Below are positions 1 to 7,990 of a stretch of 64,000 nucleotides of DNA, one piece after another. The position numbers and the translations under genes were made by a program. Numbering within the stretch: the first letter of the stretch is position 1; each line of letters begins with the position of its first letter. The notes below the pieces were generated by a model. The model was not told the origin of the DNA. It saw only the letters and a program-made list of their open reading frames with translations, and searched no databases. The stretch is from Exobacillus caeni (GTDB taxonomy: Bacteria; Bacillota; Bacilli; Bacillales; Guptibacillaceae): positions 1 through 64,000 of the forward strand of contig NZ_SWLG01000004.1 in the NCBI RefSeq assembly GCF_005747095.1. The letters run 5' to 3'.

Positions 1-100
1 TGAGTTGTTCCGACACAGCCTGCTTCGATAGCATAAGCTAGTAGAGGAAGGCACAGAGGGTATCAGCACAGCATAAAATGATGGTCACCTATATAAACAT

Positions 101-176
<76 letters not shown>

Positions 177-181
177 CTTAT

Positions 182-257
<76 letters not shown>

Positions 258-331
258 TTTTATTGTTTTTAAGGATATAACTTTCCATTGCTTTGTATAA
301 GATTCTATATTACAATGGTAATTGTCAGTTT

Positions 332-416
332 GGAGGGGTAGCGAAGTGGCTAAACGCGGCGGACTGTAAATCCGCTCCCTCAGGGTTCGGCGGTTCGAAT
401 CCGTCCCCCTCCACCA
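332..416 (+). tRNA. tRNA-Tyr (GTA)
   Basis: A class II tRNA of 85 bases with a long variable arm (around CTCCCTCAGGG). Acceptor GGAGGGG, anticodon GTA, CCA encoded. Confidence 0.97.
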
Positions 417-449
417 TTTAAATTAAAGATCAATCACAATTTTACATGT

Positions 450-523
450 AGGGGCATAGTTTAACGGTAGAACAGAGGTCTCCAAAACCTCCAGTGTGGG
501 TTCGATTCCTACTGCCCCTGCCA
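450..523 (+). tRNA. tRNA-Trp (CCA)
   Basis: Acceptor AGGGGCA pairs with TGCCCCT, discriminator G, anticodon CCA, CCA tail encoded; 74 bases. Confidence 0.97.
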
Positions 524-544
524 ATTTTTATATAATGATATGAT

Positions 545-621
545 GGCGGTTGTGGCGAAGTGGTTAACGCACCGGATTGTGGTTCCGGCATTCGTGGGTT
601 CGATTCCCATCAGCCGCCCCA
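545..621 (+). tRNA. tRNA-His (GTG)
   Basis: The extra 5' G at position -1, typical of tRNA-His, faces the discriminator C. Anticodon GTG, CCA encoded. Confidence 0.96.
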
Positions 622-658
622 TTTAATATATGTCGAATTAAAAAATTACTAAATCTAT

Positions 659-733
659 TGGGCTATAGCCAAGCGGTAAGGCAACGGACTTTGACTCCGT
701 CATGCGTTGGTTCGAATCCAGCTAGCCCAGCCA
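659..733 (+). tRNA. tRNA-Gln (TTG)
   Basis: Acceptor TGGGCTA pairs with TAGCCCA, discriminator G, anticodon TTG, CCA encoded. Confidence 0.96.
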
Positions 734-736
734 TTT

Positions 737-811
737 GCGGAAGTAGTTCAGTGGTAGAACACCACCTTGCCAAGGTGGGGGTCGCGGGTTCGAATCCCGT
801 CTTCCGCTCCA
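737..811 (+). tRNA. tRNA-Gly (GCC)
   Basis: Acceptor GCGGAAG pairs with CTTCCGC, anticodon GCC, CCA encoded. It starts 3 bases after tRNA-Gln. Confidence 0.97.
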
Positions 812-819
812 TTTTTATT

Positions 820-894
820 GGCGGCATAGCCAAGTGGTAAGGCACGGGTCTGCAAAACCCTTATTCCCCGGTTCAAATCCGGGTGCCGCCTCCA
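820..894 (+). tRNA. tRNA-Cys (GCA)
   Basis: Acceptor GGCGGCA pairs with TGCCGCC, discriminator T as usual for tRNA-Cys, anticodon GCA, CCA encoded. Confidence 0.97.
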
Positions 895-919
895 ATAATA
901 TAATTTAATTATAAGTCCT

Positions 920-1009
920 GCCGGAGTGGCGGAATTGGCAGACGCACAGGACTTAAAATCCTGCGGAGGGTGTACCTCCGTGCCGGTTCGAGTCCGGCCT
1001 CCGGCACCA
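920..1009 (+). tRNA. tRNA-Leu (TAA)
   Basis: A class II tRNA of 90 bases with a long variable arm (CGGAGGG...CCTCCG), anticodon TAA, acceptor GCCGGAG, CCA encoded. Confidence 0.97.
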
Positions 1010-1035
1010 TCTAATTTCATAGACTCTTGTGTTAT

Positions 1036-1120
1036 GCCGGTGTGGCGGAATTGGCAGACGCGCACGACTCAAAATCGTGTTCCTCACGGAGTGCCGGTTC
1101 GACCCCGGCCACCGGTACCA
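1036..1120 (+). tRNA. tRNA-Leu (CAA)
   Basis: A class II tRNA of 85 bases, anticodon CAA, acceptor GCCGGTG, CCA encoded. It is the last gene of the array. The order Phe-Thr-Tyr-Trp-His-Gln-Gly-Cys-Leu-Leu equals the end of B. subtilis trnD. Confidence 0.97.
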
Positions 1121-1131
1121 TACATAACACC

Positions 1132-1168
1132 AACGGCTTCTGCAGATGCGGAAGCCGTTTTTCTTTTT
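1132..1168 (+). terminator. Terminator of the tRNA operon
   Basis: AACGGCTTC (1132-1140) pairs with GAAGCCGTT (1151-1159) and is followed by a T-rich tract. It lies 12 bases after the last tRNA. Confidence 0.9.
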
Positions 1169-1218
1169 GTTTATATGGGAACTATACGACAAAGGTACCG
1201 TAAAGAGGAGCGTGATCC

Positions 1219-1467
1219 TTGTTGAGAAAAAACCCGGTTGCAGTAATTCTATATTTAGCTGGTGTCCTGCAATTAATCGGAGGGATTATAGGAGCCTTCA
1301 TTTTGCCGTTTCCTGGGATTGTCCTTGCTGGAGGATTTATCTCCGGTTTGCTATTTATCGGATTTGGAGAAAATCTAAAAATATTGCATACTCAGAATGA
1401 ATTAACATATAAATTGCATAAAGACTTGTCAGATATACTCTTTTCTATTAAGGAAAATAAAAAATAA
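1219..1467 (+). CDS. Small membrane protein, unknown
   Basis: An 82-residue protein that I do not recognise. Residues 5-28 and 30-48 are two hydrophobic segments, the second Gly-rich (LAGGFISGLLFIGFG). They are followed by a polar, lysine-rich tail, so it is probably a two-pass membrane protein with a cytoplasmic C-terminus. Two consecutive TTG codons (1219, 1222) follow the ribosome site AAAGAGGAG at 1202-1210, and either could be the start. It stands alone between the tRNA terminator and a hairpin terminator that it shares with the convergent gene downstream. Confidence 0.65.
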   Translation: MLRKNPVAVILYLAGVLQLIGGIIGAFILPFPGIVLAGGFISGLLFIGFGENLKILHTQNELTYKLHKDLSDILFSIKENKK

Positions 1468-1491
1468 ACCCCAAAGAAAGAAGGGTTTATT
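1463..1491. terminator. Bidirectional terminator
   Basis: AATAAACCC (1463-1471) pairs with GGGTTTATT (1483-1491) between two convergent genes. It overlaps both stop codons. Confidence 0.7.
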
Positions 1492-1708
1492 CATTATCCG
1501 AATCATTCTTAACGTTTTGATAGGCGGTATCAAGATTACGAAGACGCCTTACCACTTCAGAGTTTTTGTTTAAGTTATCATAGATCAGTGAAGATACGAC
1601 TGATCTGTAATAACTGTTCATTGCTTCGATTTTTGAAAAGACATCGTTATTTTTGTTGATGAACTGGCGAAAATTCTCTTCAAAAAAAGGGACTGAAAAT
1701 TGCTGCAT
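1487..1708 (-). CDS. Small hypothetical protein
   Basis: A 73-residue soluble, helical-looking protein of unknown family beginning MQQFSVPFFEENF. The start was placed at the ATG ending at 1708 because GAGAGGAGC lies 8 bases before it; a longer frame upstream has no such signal. It is monocistronic and convergent with the small membrane protein gene. No motif suggests a function. Confidence 0.6.
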   Translation of the reverse strand: MQQFSVPFFEENFRQFINKNNDVFSKIEAMNSYYRSVVSSLIYDNLNKNSEVVRRLRNLDTAYQNVKNDSDNE

Positions 1709-1819
1709 AGAAAATGCTCCTCTCAAGTTTACTTGTTCATGCTTTCCAATCATTAGTATAAGGGAAAAAGGCTTGAAGGAAAATATGTTAAAAAGTTCTT
1801 TTAAAAATGTAAAAAAGGG

Positions 1820-1849
1820 TTGAAGTTTTGTTAAAGCATGTGTTATTCT
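1820..1849 (+). promoter_or_regulatory. Candidate sigma-A promoter of an intergenic RNA
   Basis: TTGAAG at 1820-1825 and TATTCT at 1844-1849 are separated by 18 bases (or TTATTC with 17). The match is moderate. It points into a gene-free stretch that ends in a strong terminator. Confidence 0.35.
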
Positions 1850-1855
1850 ATCAAC

Positions 1856-1943
1856 AACATGAATTTTGTAGAATTTCCTCGAAATTCATAACTCTGTTAC
1901 CCAACGCAGTGTTTCGTTAAGCTAACGAAGCATTGCGTTTTTT
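1856..1943 (+). ncRNA. Candidate small RNA
   Basis: No reading frame fits this stretch on the plus strand. From the inferred transcription start it holds a hairpin GAATTT-cctcg-AAATTC (1871-1887) and a long terminator hairpin (1903-1939) followed by six T. The T-tract is on the plus strand only, so it does not serve the minus-strand B3/B4 gene whose stop is at 1951. A short structured RNA of about 88 nt is an inference from promoter plus terminator. Confidence 0.35.
1903..1943 (+). terminator. Strong hairpin with T-tract
   Basis: AACGCA...TTCGTTA pairs with TAACGAA...TGCGTT around the loop AGC, then TTTTTT at 1938-1943. No annotated plus-strand gene lies just upstream. Confidence 0.75.
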
Positions 1944-1950
1944 AATGAAT

Positions 1951-2619
1951 TCATGTGATGAGTAATGTTTTGTTTTCACCGCCATGAATTTGGTGAAACA
2001 TGCTGGCTGCCGATTGAATAAGTTTCACCCCATCCGCTTCCTTTAAGGAGGGGGTCAGGTAAAAGATTTGCAGGGCATTTTTGGTTTGCTCCGTAACAGC
2101 AGTTTGTCTGGAATCAACGATCGGGCTACCGAAAGGGCCGTTTTGGTCTGCTGAGATAAGCTTTCCTTTAAGGTTCGTGGACCGGCCGTTTATAGCATCG
2201 TATACCTCGTTTTCCTCACCCATTCGAATTGTTACAGGACCCACAATTTTATCTAAATCATAAATACCAACAGGAATTCGATATTGCAGAGAAAAAAGGT
2301 TATTTAAATCAGCGGCGGAATGAACGGAAGGAATATTGTTTCCTTTTTTAATCCTTCGAAATAACGCTTCTGATGAAGGGCGATACTTTGAAGGATCGAC
2401 GCCAAGCCTTTTGAATAAATCCCTTGTTTCCTTGATTTCATTAATCGTATTAAAAGATACTTTTTCAAGGTCGATCTTTAAGTTTTCTTGATAAAATCGG
2501 GTTCTCCCTTTCAACATTTGCGGAGATTCACTGACAGCGATATTATGATAGAGGACAACACCGATCTTAAAGTCGGGAAGTTCTTTTTTTATGGCAGAAG
2601 AAATCGTTATTTCAGGCAA
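1951..2619 (-). CDS. B3/B4 tRNA-binding domain protein
   Basis: A 222-residue protein of the B3/B4 family, related to the editing/tRNA-binding module of the phenylalanyl-tRNA synthetase beta subunit but free-standing. Family-typical stretches are RDLFKRLGVDPSKYRPSSEAL, broken here as RLGVDPSKYRPSSEAL near residues 75-90, and the later DSRQTAVTEQTKN. Members may act on mischarged tRNA or amino-acid adducts, but the role is unproven. The start is TTG at 2619 because GGAGGA lies 7 bases before it; a TTG at 2634 would place the ribosome site inside the gene. It is divergent from the ABC-class ATPase gene. Confidence 0.75.
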   Translation of the reverse strand: MPEITISSAIKKELPDFKIGVVLYHNIAVSESPQMLKGRTRFYQENLKIDLEKVSFNTINEIKETRDLFKRLGVDPSKYRPSSEALFRRIKKGNNIPSVHSAADLNNLFSLQYRIPVGIYDLDKIVGPVTIRMGEENEVYDAINGRSTNLKGKLISADQNGPFGSPIVDSRQTAVTEQTKNALQIFYLTPSLKEADGVKLIQSAASMFHQIHGGENKTLLIT

Positions 2620-2698
2620 AATAGTTTCCTCCAATACATTTAGTCATCTACTGAGACAATCTTAACATAAGAAGAGTAAATAAAAGGAGAATGCCGTT

Positions 2699-4408
2699 TT
2701 GAAGAAATTAAAGGAAATTTTGAATCGTATAGATGGAAAAGGATATAAAGCATATAAAGACCTGAAGGGAAAGTATGAGTTTCTAGACTATACTTTAGCG
2801 ATAGACCATGTTCAGGGAGACCCGTTTGCAACTCCCTCAAAGATAAGACTCATCATCCCTCGAAAATCTACAAACGTAAATGAGGATTCTTTCTCTAATA
2901 AGAGAAGGAAAGTAGCCATCGAAGACCATTTGACCCGTCTTGTTGCAGAAGCGATCTCCAAGAATGAGAAAAAAGCTCACGGAACAGGGAAAAGCGGGTT
3001 GGTTTCCATTGATACTCCAGGGCAGGAAGTTCTAGAGAGAACGGCTGTAGAAGTTACATTTAAAAGTATTACTGTTTGCCTTTCTGTTGGACTGCCCGCT
3101 AGAGGAAGGACGGTGCTCGGCAAGCAGGCATCTAAAATGCTTGTCGACCAATTAGCTGATGTTTTAAATCACTCTGTTTTTTCTATAAATGAACAGAGAG
3201 CTGAAGAAGTTTTGAAGTTAAATGACCAGCAGACTTATATTCGGAGTTTTTTAAAGGAAAACGGAATGGTTGCTTTTATAGCGAATGGCGCGATTCTTCC
3301 GAGGGAAAGCGGGATCAGTTCTAAGCCGTTGGATGCAAATAAAGCGATTCCTTTTAATGCACCAAAAGAACTGGAAATATCGATCCGTATTCCCCATCAA
3401 ACCGACCCTATAAAAGGGATGGCCATCCGACGGGGAATCACCCTGATTGTTGGTGGAGGTTACCATGGAAAAAGTACACTATTGAAAGCCATAGAGCATG
3501 GAGTTTATGATCATATAATGGGGGATGGGCGGGAGTACGTTATCACAGATAGTAACGCGATGAAAATAAGGGCAGAAGACGGAAGGCAAGTCACCCGTGT
3601 AAACATTTCACCCTTTATTCAAAACCTTCCATACGGTAAAGATACGAAAGCATTTTCGACTGAAAATGCAAGTGGAAGTACGTCCCAGGCTGCAAATATT
3701 TTGGAGTCCCTTGAAGTTGGGACAAGCTGTCTGTTAATAGACGAAGACACCAGCGCAACCAACTTTATGATTAGAGATGAACGGATGCAAACACTTGTCT
3801 CAAAAGAAAAGGAACCGATCACTCCGTTTGTTGATAAGGTAAGACAGCTTTATGACGACTTAGGCGTTTCTACTGTGCTTGTTATGGGAGGATCGGGAGA
3901 CTATTTTGAGACGGCGGATTGTGTGATAATGATGGAGAACTACCTTCCTTATAATGTGACCGAAAAAGCTAAGGAAATCTCGCATCAAGCTAAGTCACAC
4001 AGGAAACAGGAAGGCGGAAAGCACTTTGGAGACCTCTCAGAGCGTGTCCCGTTAACCGAGAGCCTTGATAGCTTAAAAGGAAGAAAGTCAAAAGTTGCAG
4101 CTAAAGGGTTGGATACCATCCTATATGGAAAAGCGGAAATTTCATTGCAATATGTTGAACAGCTGGTGGATTCGAGCCAGACGAGAGCAATAGCAGAAAT
4201 ATTGCATGGAATGGAACGAGACAATTTATTAAATGATGGGTTATCCTTAAAAGAATTGATGCAAAAGGTCGAGAAGATACTCGATGATGAAGGACTGGCT
4301 TCTTTTACAGTTTATAAAAACCAGCATCCCGGTGATTTAGCCCGCCCAAGATTTCTTGAAATTATGGCTGCGCTGAACCGTTTGCGAACGTTAAGAATAG
4401 AAAAATAG
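2699..4408 (+). CDS. ABC-class P-loop ATPase (COG3044 type)
   Basis: A 569-residue protein of the predicted 'ATPase of the ABC class' family (COG3044). An N-terminal region of about 240 residues precedes a Walker A site GGGYHGKST near residues 251-259. A Walker-B-like SCLLIDEDTSATN lies near 341-353, and an ABC-like VLVMGGSGDYFETAD near 395-410. There are no membrane segments, so it is not a transporter subunit. Family relatives bind nucleic acid, but the bacterial function is unknown. The start is TTG with AAAAGGAGA upstream. It is followed after 28 bases by queG and is likely co-transcribed; both neighbours have links to tRNA. Confidence 0.8.
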   Translation: MKKLKEILNRIDGKGYKAYKDLKGKYEFLDYTLAIDHVQGDPFATPSKIRLIIPRKSTNVNEDSFSNKRRKVAIEDHLTRLVAEAISKNEKKAHGTGKSGLVSIDTPGQEVLERTAVEVTFKSITVCLSVGLPARGRTVLGKQASKMLVDQLADVLNHSVFSINEQRAEEVLKLNDQQTYIRSFLKENGMVAFIANGAILPRESGISSKPLDANKAIPFNAPKELEISIRIPHQTDPIKGMAIRRGITLIVGGGYHGKSTLLKAIEHGVYDHIMGDGREYVITDSNAMKIRAEDGRQVTRVNISPFIQNLPYGKDTKAFSTENASGSTSQAANILESLEVGTSCLLIDEDTSATNFMIRDERMQTLVSKEKEPITPFVDKVRQLYDDLGVSTVLVMGGSGDYFETADCVIMMENYLPYNVTEKAKEISHQAKSHRKQEGGKHFGDLSERVPLTESLDSLKGRKSKVAAKGLDTILYGKAEISLQYVEQLVDSSQTRAIAEILHGMERDNLLNDGLSLKELMQKVEKILDDEGLASFTVYKNQHPGDLARPRFLEIMAALNRLRTLRIEK

Positions 4409-4436
4409 AGAAGAAAACAGAAAGGAGGGATTTAAG

Positions 4437-5576
4437 GTGACAGGAGCACAATTAAAACAAGAAATCATTGCATATAGTAAATCAATAGGCATTGATAAAA
4501 TCGGTTTTGCTTCCGCCGATCCTTTTGATGAATTAAAGGAAAGGCTTAAAACTCAGCAAGAGTTAGGGTACCAGTCCGGATTTGAAGAATCAGATATTGA
4601 AAAGAGAACGAATCCTGAACTGCTTTTACCGGGGGCAAAAACGATTATTGCCGTTGCTCTGGCCTATCCTTCCAAAATGAAGAATCCGCCTCAAAGCACG
4701 AAAAAAGAGAGAAGGGGATTATTCGCAAGAGCTTCCTGGGGAACCGATTACCACGATGTTTTAAGAGACCGGCTAAGGAAACTGGAAGCCTTTCTTTTAT
4801 CGAAAGTACCCGAAGCGAAAGTAAGCTCAATGGTAGACACAGGAGCGTTATCCGACCGTGCTGTTGCTGAAAGAGCAGGCATAGGCTGGAGTGGAAAGAA
4901 CACGATGACCATTACACCTGAATTTGGATCATACGTTTATTTAGGAGAACTCATAACGAATATTTTAATAGAACCGGATACACCGATAGAAGATGGATGC
5001 GGGGACTGTAATTTGTGTGTTGATGCTTGCCCGACCGGTGCATTAGAGCAGGGGGGACAGCTCAATGCAAACAAATGCATTGCATTCCTGACGCAAACAA
5101 AGGGCTTTTTAAAGGATGAATATCGGGCAAAGCTTGGCAATCGCCTTTATGGCTGTGATACATGCCAGCTTGTATGTCCTAAAAATAAACGCGTTGATTT
5201 TCACAATCATCCTGAAATGGAACCAGATCCAGAAGTAGTTAAACCAAAACTGGTTCCGTTATTAAAAATAAGCAACCGGGAGTTTAAAGAAAAATTTGGG
5301 CCTATCGCAGGGTCATGGCGCGGGAAAAAGCCAATACAGAGAAATGCTATTCTCGCTCTTGCACACTATAAGGACCAATCAGCAGTTGATGATTTAATTG
5401 ATCTGGTAGAACAGGACCCAAGACCTGTTATTCGGGGGACTTCTGCATGGGCTCTTGGCAAGATCGGTGGAGAAAGAGCAGGATTTGCATTGAAATTGGC
5501 GAAAAAGCGAGAAAATGATGAAGAAGTTCAAGCTGAGATCGATAAAGGCCTTAAAATGCTTGAAAATGAGGCTTAA
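4437..5576 (+). CDS. queG: Epoxyqueuosine reductase QueG
   Basis: A 379-residue cobalamin and iron-sulfur enzyme that reduces epoxyqueuosine to queuosine in tRNA, the last step of the pathway. The N-terminal cobalamin-binding half includes VDTGALSDRAVAERAG with the conserved Asp near residue 133. Two ferredoxin-type clusters follow: CGDCNLCVDACP near 188-200 and CDTCQLVCP near 239-247. The C-terminus carries HEAT-like repeats (IQRNAILALAHYKDQ, VIRGTSAWALGKIG). Start is GTG with AAAGGAGGG 7 bases upstream. It corresponds to B. subtilis YhbA, and the next genes continue the yhb order. Confidence 0.95.
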   Translation: MTGAQLKQEIIAYSKSIGIDKIGFASADPFDELKERLKTQQELGYQSGFEESDIEKRTNPELLLPGAKTIIAVALAYPSKMKNPPQSTKKERRGLFARASWGTDYHDVLRDRLRKLEAFLLSKVPEAKVSSMVDTGALSDRAVAERAGIGWSGKNTMTITPEFGSYVYLGELITNILIEPDTPIEDGCGDCNLCVDACPTGALEQGGQLNANKCIAFLTQTKGFLKDEYRAKLGNRLYGCDTCQLVCPKNKRVDFHNHPEMEPDPEVVKPKLVPLLKISNREFKEKFGPIAGSWRGKKPIQRNAILALAHYKDQSAVDDLIDLVEQDPRPVIRGTSAWALGKIGGERAGFALKLAKKRENDEEVQAEIDKGLKMLENEA

Positions 5577-5642
5577 TGATGATGGTCAAACCCACTATTG
5601 TTCAGTAAACTTAATTAAAATGTCTACTAAAGAAGGGGTAAT

Positions 5643-6182
5643 ATGGAAAAGCGATTGTTTATTTATTACACGGAGATGGATACTCCGATTGGTCCGATAA
5701 CAGTTTTCTCCAGCGAAGTAGGCGTATGCAAGATCGAATTCGGAACGATAGAAAATGTAGCAGCAAGTATGGAAGCATGGTTAAAAAAACAGCACATTAA
5801 ATACGAACTAGTACAAAACGATGCACTATTAGAACCAATTAAACAACAATTGAACGAATACTTCACAGGACAGCGGTATGAGTTTAGTATTCCGCTGGAT
5901 TTACATGGTACACCTTTTCAGAAGAAAGTATGGGAGAGCCTGCAATCGATCAATTATGGCGATACATGCAGCTATAAGGACATTGCAAAGAAAATAGGCG
6001 CACCTAAAGCAGTACGGGCGATCGGAAGTGCTAACAACAAAAATCCTGTACCTTTAATTATTCCGTGCCATCGGGTGATTGGAAGCAACGGAGCATTAGT
6101 AGGTTATGGTGGGGGTATTGATAAGAAAGAATTTTTATTGCACCTGGAAAGGGAAAAGAACGTTAATATTGCTTCATCTTAA
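5643..6182 (+). CDS. ogt: Methylated-DNA-protein cysteine methyltransferase
   Basis: A 179-residue DNA repair protein that transfers alkyl groups from O6-alkylguanine to its own cysteine. The active motif IIPCHRVIG puts the acceptor at Cys142. The DNA-binding helix-turn-helix region (SYKDIAKKIGAPKAVRAIG) and GNNKNPVPL-like Asn hinge (ANNKNPVPL) are intact, and the N-terminal ribonuclease-H-like subdomain is present. Start ATG follows AAGAAGGGG. It sits 66 bases after queG and ends at a clear terminator. ogt and adaB cannot be told apart from sequence alone. Confidence 0.9.
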   Translation: MEKRLFIYYTEMDTPIGPITVFSSEVGVCKIEFGTIENVAASMEAWLKKQHIKYELVQNDALLEPIKQQLNEYFTGQRYEFSIPLDLHGTPFQKKVWESLQSINYGDTCSYKDIAKKIGAPKAVRAIGSANNKNPVPLIIPCHRVIGSNGALVGYGGGIDKKEFLLHLEREKNVNIASS

Positions 6183-6191
6183 ATAAAGGAC

Positions 6192-6223
6192 AGGGACTGA
6201 CATTTAGTTCAGTCCCTTTTTTG
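6192..6223 (+). terminator. Terminator after ogt
   Basis: AGGGACTGA (6192-6200) pairs with TCAGTCCCT (6209-6217), then TTTTTTG. Confidence 0.9.
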
Positions 6224-6336
6224 TTTCAGGTTTTCAATTCCATGAAAGGGATAAGAAAAATCGTCATGATGCCTTCTTGTTTTATCATACATATGGATAG
6301 GGGAAGTATGTTACCAGGAAAAAGGGGAGGCATATG

Positions 6337-7224
6337 ATGGAATATAGTCAAAAGCTGCAATCCTATTGGGAGGAACGGTACAAGTGGCTAATAAATCGAG
6401 GTGATTTTCGTGGTCTGCTTGATTCAAACGAGGAAGAAGCGCATCATCGCCTGAAAAACCAGCTACGAGAACGAAAGGCTTCCATTATCAGAGGGAATAT
6501 TCACAGCCAAACGGTCAGCCACTTCCAAATAGAAGAGCGGAATATTATCGACTACATGCTCTGGCATAAGTTTCTTGTAAAGCAAGACAATAAGATTTAC
6601 CAGGAGGAAAGGGTAGAACATCGAAAAGCTGTTTTTAGGGAAGATGAGCTTATTTCTGATGAAGGTGTTTCTATTGAAAGAGATTCTGGTAAACCAACAA
6701 TAGAAGATGAAGAGAGGCAAAAAGCTAATAAAGAATTTGGTTTTTCATATAACAGGCTTGCGGCGGTAAAATATGCAGAACGATGGTGGAATGATTATAA
6801 TCCGGCTTACAAGAGTTTCGATGTAGACTGTACGAATTATATTTCGCAGTGTTTAAGAGCGGGCGGAGCGCCGATGAGGGGATATCCGGGCAGATCAAGA
6901 GGGTGGTGGTTCCAGAATAACAACTGGAGCTATTCTTGGAGTGTGGCACATGCTTTCAGGTGGCACTTGAGCGGTTCCACGGTTGGCCTAAAAGGCAAGG
7001 AAGTACAAACGCCGGGAGAACTGCAGCCGGGTGACGTTGTTTGCTATGATTTTGACGGAGATGGGCACTGGCAGCATTCAACTATTGTCGTCGATCATGA
7101 TGGAAAGGGGATGCCGCTCGTGAACGCTCATACAACAAACAGCAGGATGAGGTATTGGGCATACGAAGATTCTACGGCCTGGACTCCGGAAATCAAGTAT
7201 AAATTCTTTCAAATAGAGGGTTAA
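6337..7224 (+). CDS. yhbB: Amidase-domain protein YhbB
   Basis: A 295-residue protein with a C-terminal putative amidase domain (Amidase_6, a papain-like CHAP/NlpC relative). The catalytic-type motif VDCTNYISQCLRAGG puts the nucleophile at about Cys165, and later His motifs are GHWQHSTIVVDHD. The N-terminal 130 residues are charged and helical, and no signal peptide is seen, which is odd for a wall hydrolase. Two ATG codons (6334, 6337) follow AAGGGGAGG; the second has the better spacing. It matches the B. subtilis queG-yhbB-trmL order. Substrate unknown. Confidence 0.8.
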   Translation: MEYSQKLQSYWEERYKWLINRGDFRGLLDSNEEEAHHRLKNQLRERKASIIRGNIHSQTVSHFQIEERNIIDYMLWHKFLVKQDNKIYQEERVEHRKAVFREDELISDEGVSIERDSGKPTIEDEERQKANKEFGFSYNRLAAVKYAERWWNDYNPAYKSFDVDCTNYISQCLRAGGAPMRGYPGRSRGWWFQNNNWSYSWSVAHAFRWHLSGSTVGLKGKEVQTPGELQPGDVVCYDFDGDGHWQHSTIVVDHDGKGMPLVNAHTTNSRMRYWAYEDSTAWTPEIKYKFFQIEG

Positions 7225-7303
7225 CTTATTCTCGATCACTTCCATCTTATAGGGCGCGGAAAAAAGTGCTATAATAAGTAATGTTTTAATGGAGGTGAAA
7301 GAG

Positions 7304-7777
7304 ATGGCATTGAATGTTGTTTTATTCCAGCCAGAGATTCCGGCAAACACTGGCAATATCGCAAGGACATGTGCTGCAACCAATACCCGTTTGCATTTGA
7401 TACGTCCACTGGGATTTTCTACGGATGATAAAATGTTGAAGAGAGCCGGATTGGACTATTGGCAGTATGTAGACGTTCATTATTATGACTCACTTGATGA
7501 ATTGTTCGGCAAGTTTGCGGACGGAGAGTTCTTTTTTATAACGAAATTTGGTGAGAATACACATACAGACTTTCGTTTTGAGGACCTTGAGAAAGATTAC
7601 TTCTTTGTCTTCGGAAGAGAAACGAACGGTCTGCCAGATGAAGTGATTGAATCAAATAAAGACCACTGCCTGCGTCTGCCGATGACGGATCAAGTACGTG
7701 CGTTAAACTTATCGAATACCGCTGCGATCATGGTTTATGAAGCGTTAAGGCAGCAGGGCTATCCGGGCATGAAATAA
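7304..7777 (+). CDS. trmL: tRNA (cytidine/uridine-34 2'-O)-methyltransferase TrmL
   Basis: A 157-residue SPOUT-class methyltransferase that modifies the wobble base of tRNA-Leu; called CspR in B. subtilis. Typical motifs are PEIPANTGNIARTCAAT at the N-terminus and the trefoil-knot elements FGRETNGLP and LRLPMTDQVRALNLSNT. Start ATG at 7304 follows GGAGGTGAAAGAG; a frame five codons longer was rejected. A -10-like TATAAT lies at 7270-7275 without a convincing -35. It ends at its own terminator. Confidence 0.95.
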   Translation: MALNVVLFQPEIPANTGNIARTCAATNTRLHLIRPLGFSTDDKMLKRAGLDYWQYVDVHYYDSLDELFGKFADGEFFFITKFGENTHTDFRFEDLEKDYFFVFGRETNGLPDEVIESNKDHCLRLPMTDQVRALNLSNTAAIMVYEALRQQGYPGMK

Positions 7778-7784
7778 TGTAAAA

Positions 7785-7810
7785 AAGAACGCCAGAAGGC
7801 GTTCTTTTAT
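7785..7810 (+). terminator. Terminator of trmL
   Basis: GAACGCC (7787-7793) pairs with GGCGTTC (7798-7804) within an A-rich/T-rich flank. Confidence 0.9.
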
Positions 7811-7840
7811 TGTGCTATAAGAAAGTATGAAAGGCTGAGA

Positions 7841-7987
7841 TGTCTGGCTATGAGCGCCAGCGACTAGTGAGACTTCCCTCACCTCTGTACGATAAGTCAA
7901 CATCGGTTCGCAAGCTTACCGTGTTTCCTTTATCTCCAGAGGTTCAGTCCAGTCTATACGTCGCTGAGCGGCGCTCTCCGCTTTTCT
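7841..7987. repeat. Dispersed palindromic repeat element
   Basis: Non-coding, about 147 bases. The ends are imperfect inverted repeats: GAGCGCCAGCGAC at 7852-7864 faces GTCGCTGAGCGGCGCTC at 7960-7976. The stretch ends in CTCCGCTTTTCT. The outer pattern (tgtctggct...gcgcc ... ggcgct..ccgctttt) resembles a family of intergenic repeats remembered from Bacillaceae genomes. Only one copy is in the window. Confidence 0.55.
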
Positions 7988-7990
7988 ATT

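Noticed and set aside
577-1225. Open frames on both strands across the tRNA genes
   Set aside because: They run through tRNA cloverleaves, lack ribosome sites and resemble translated tRNA often mis-annotated as protein.
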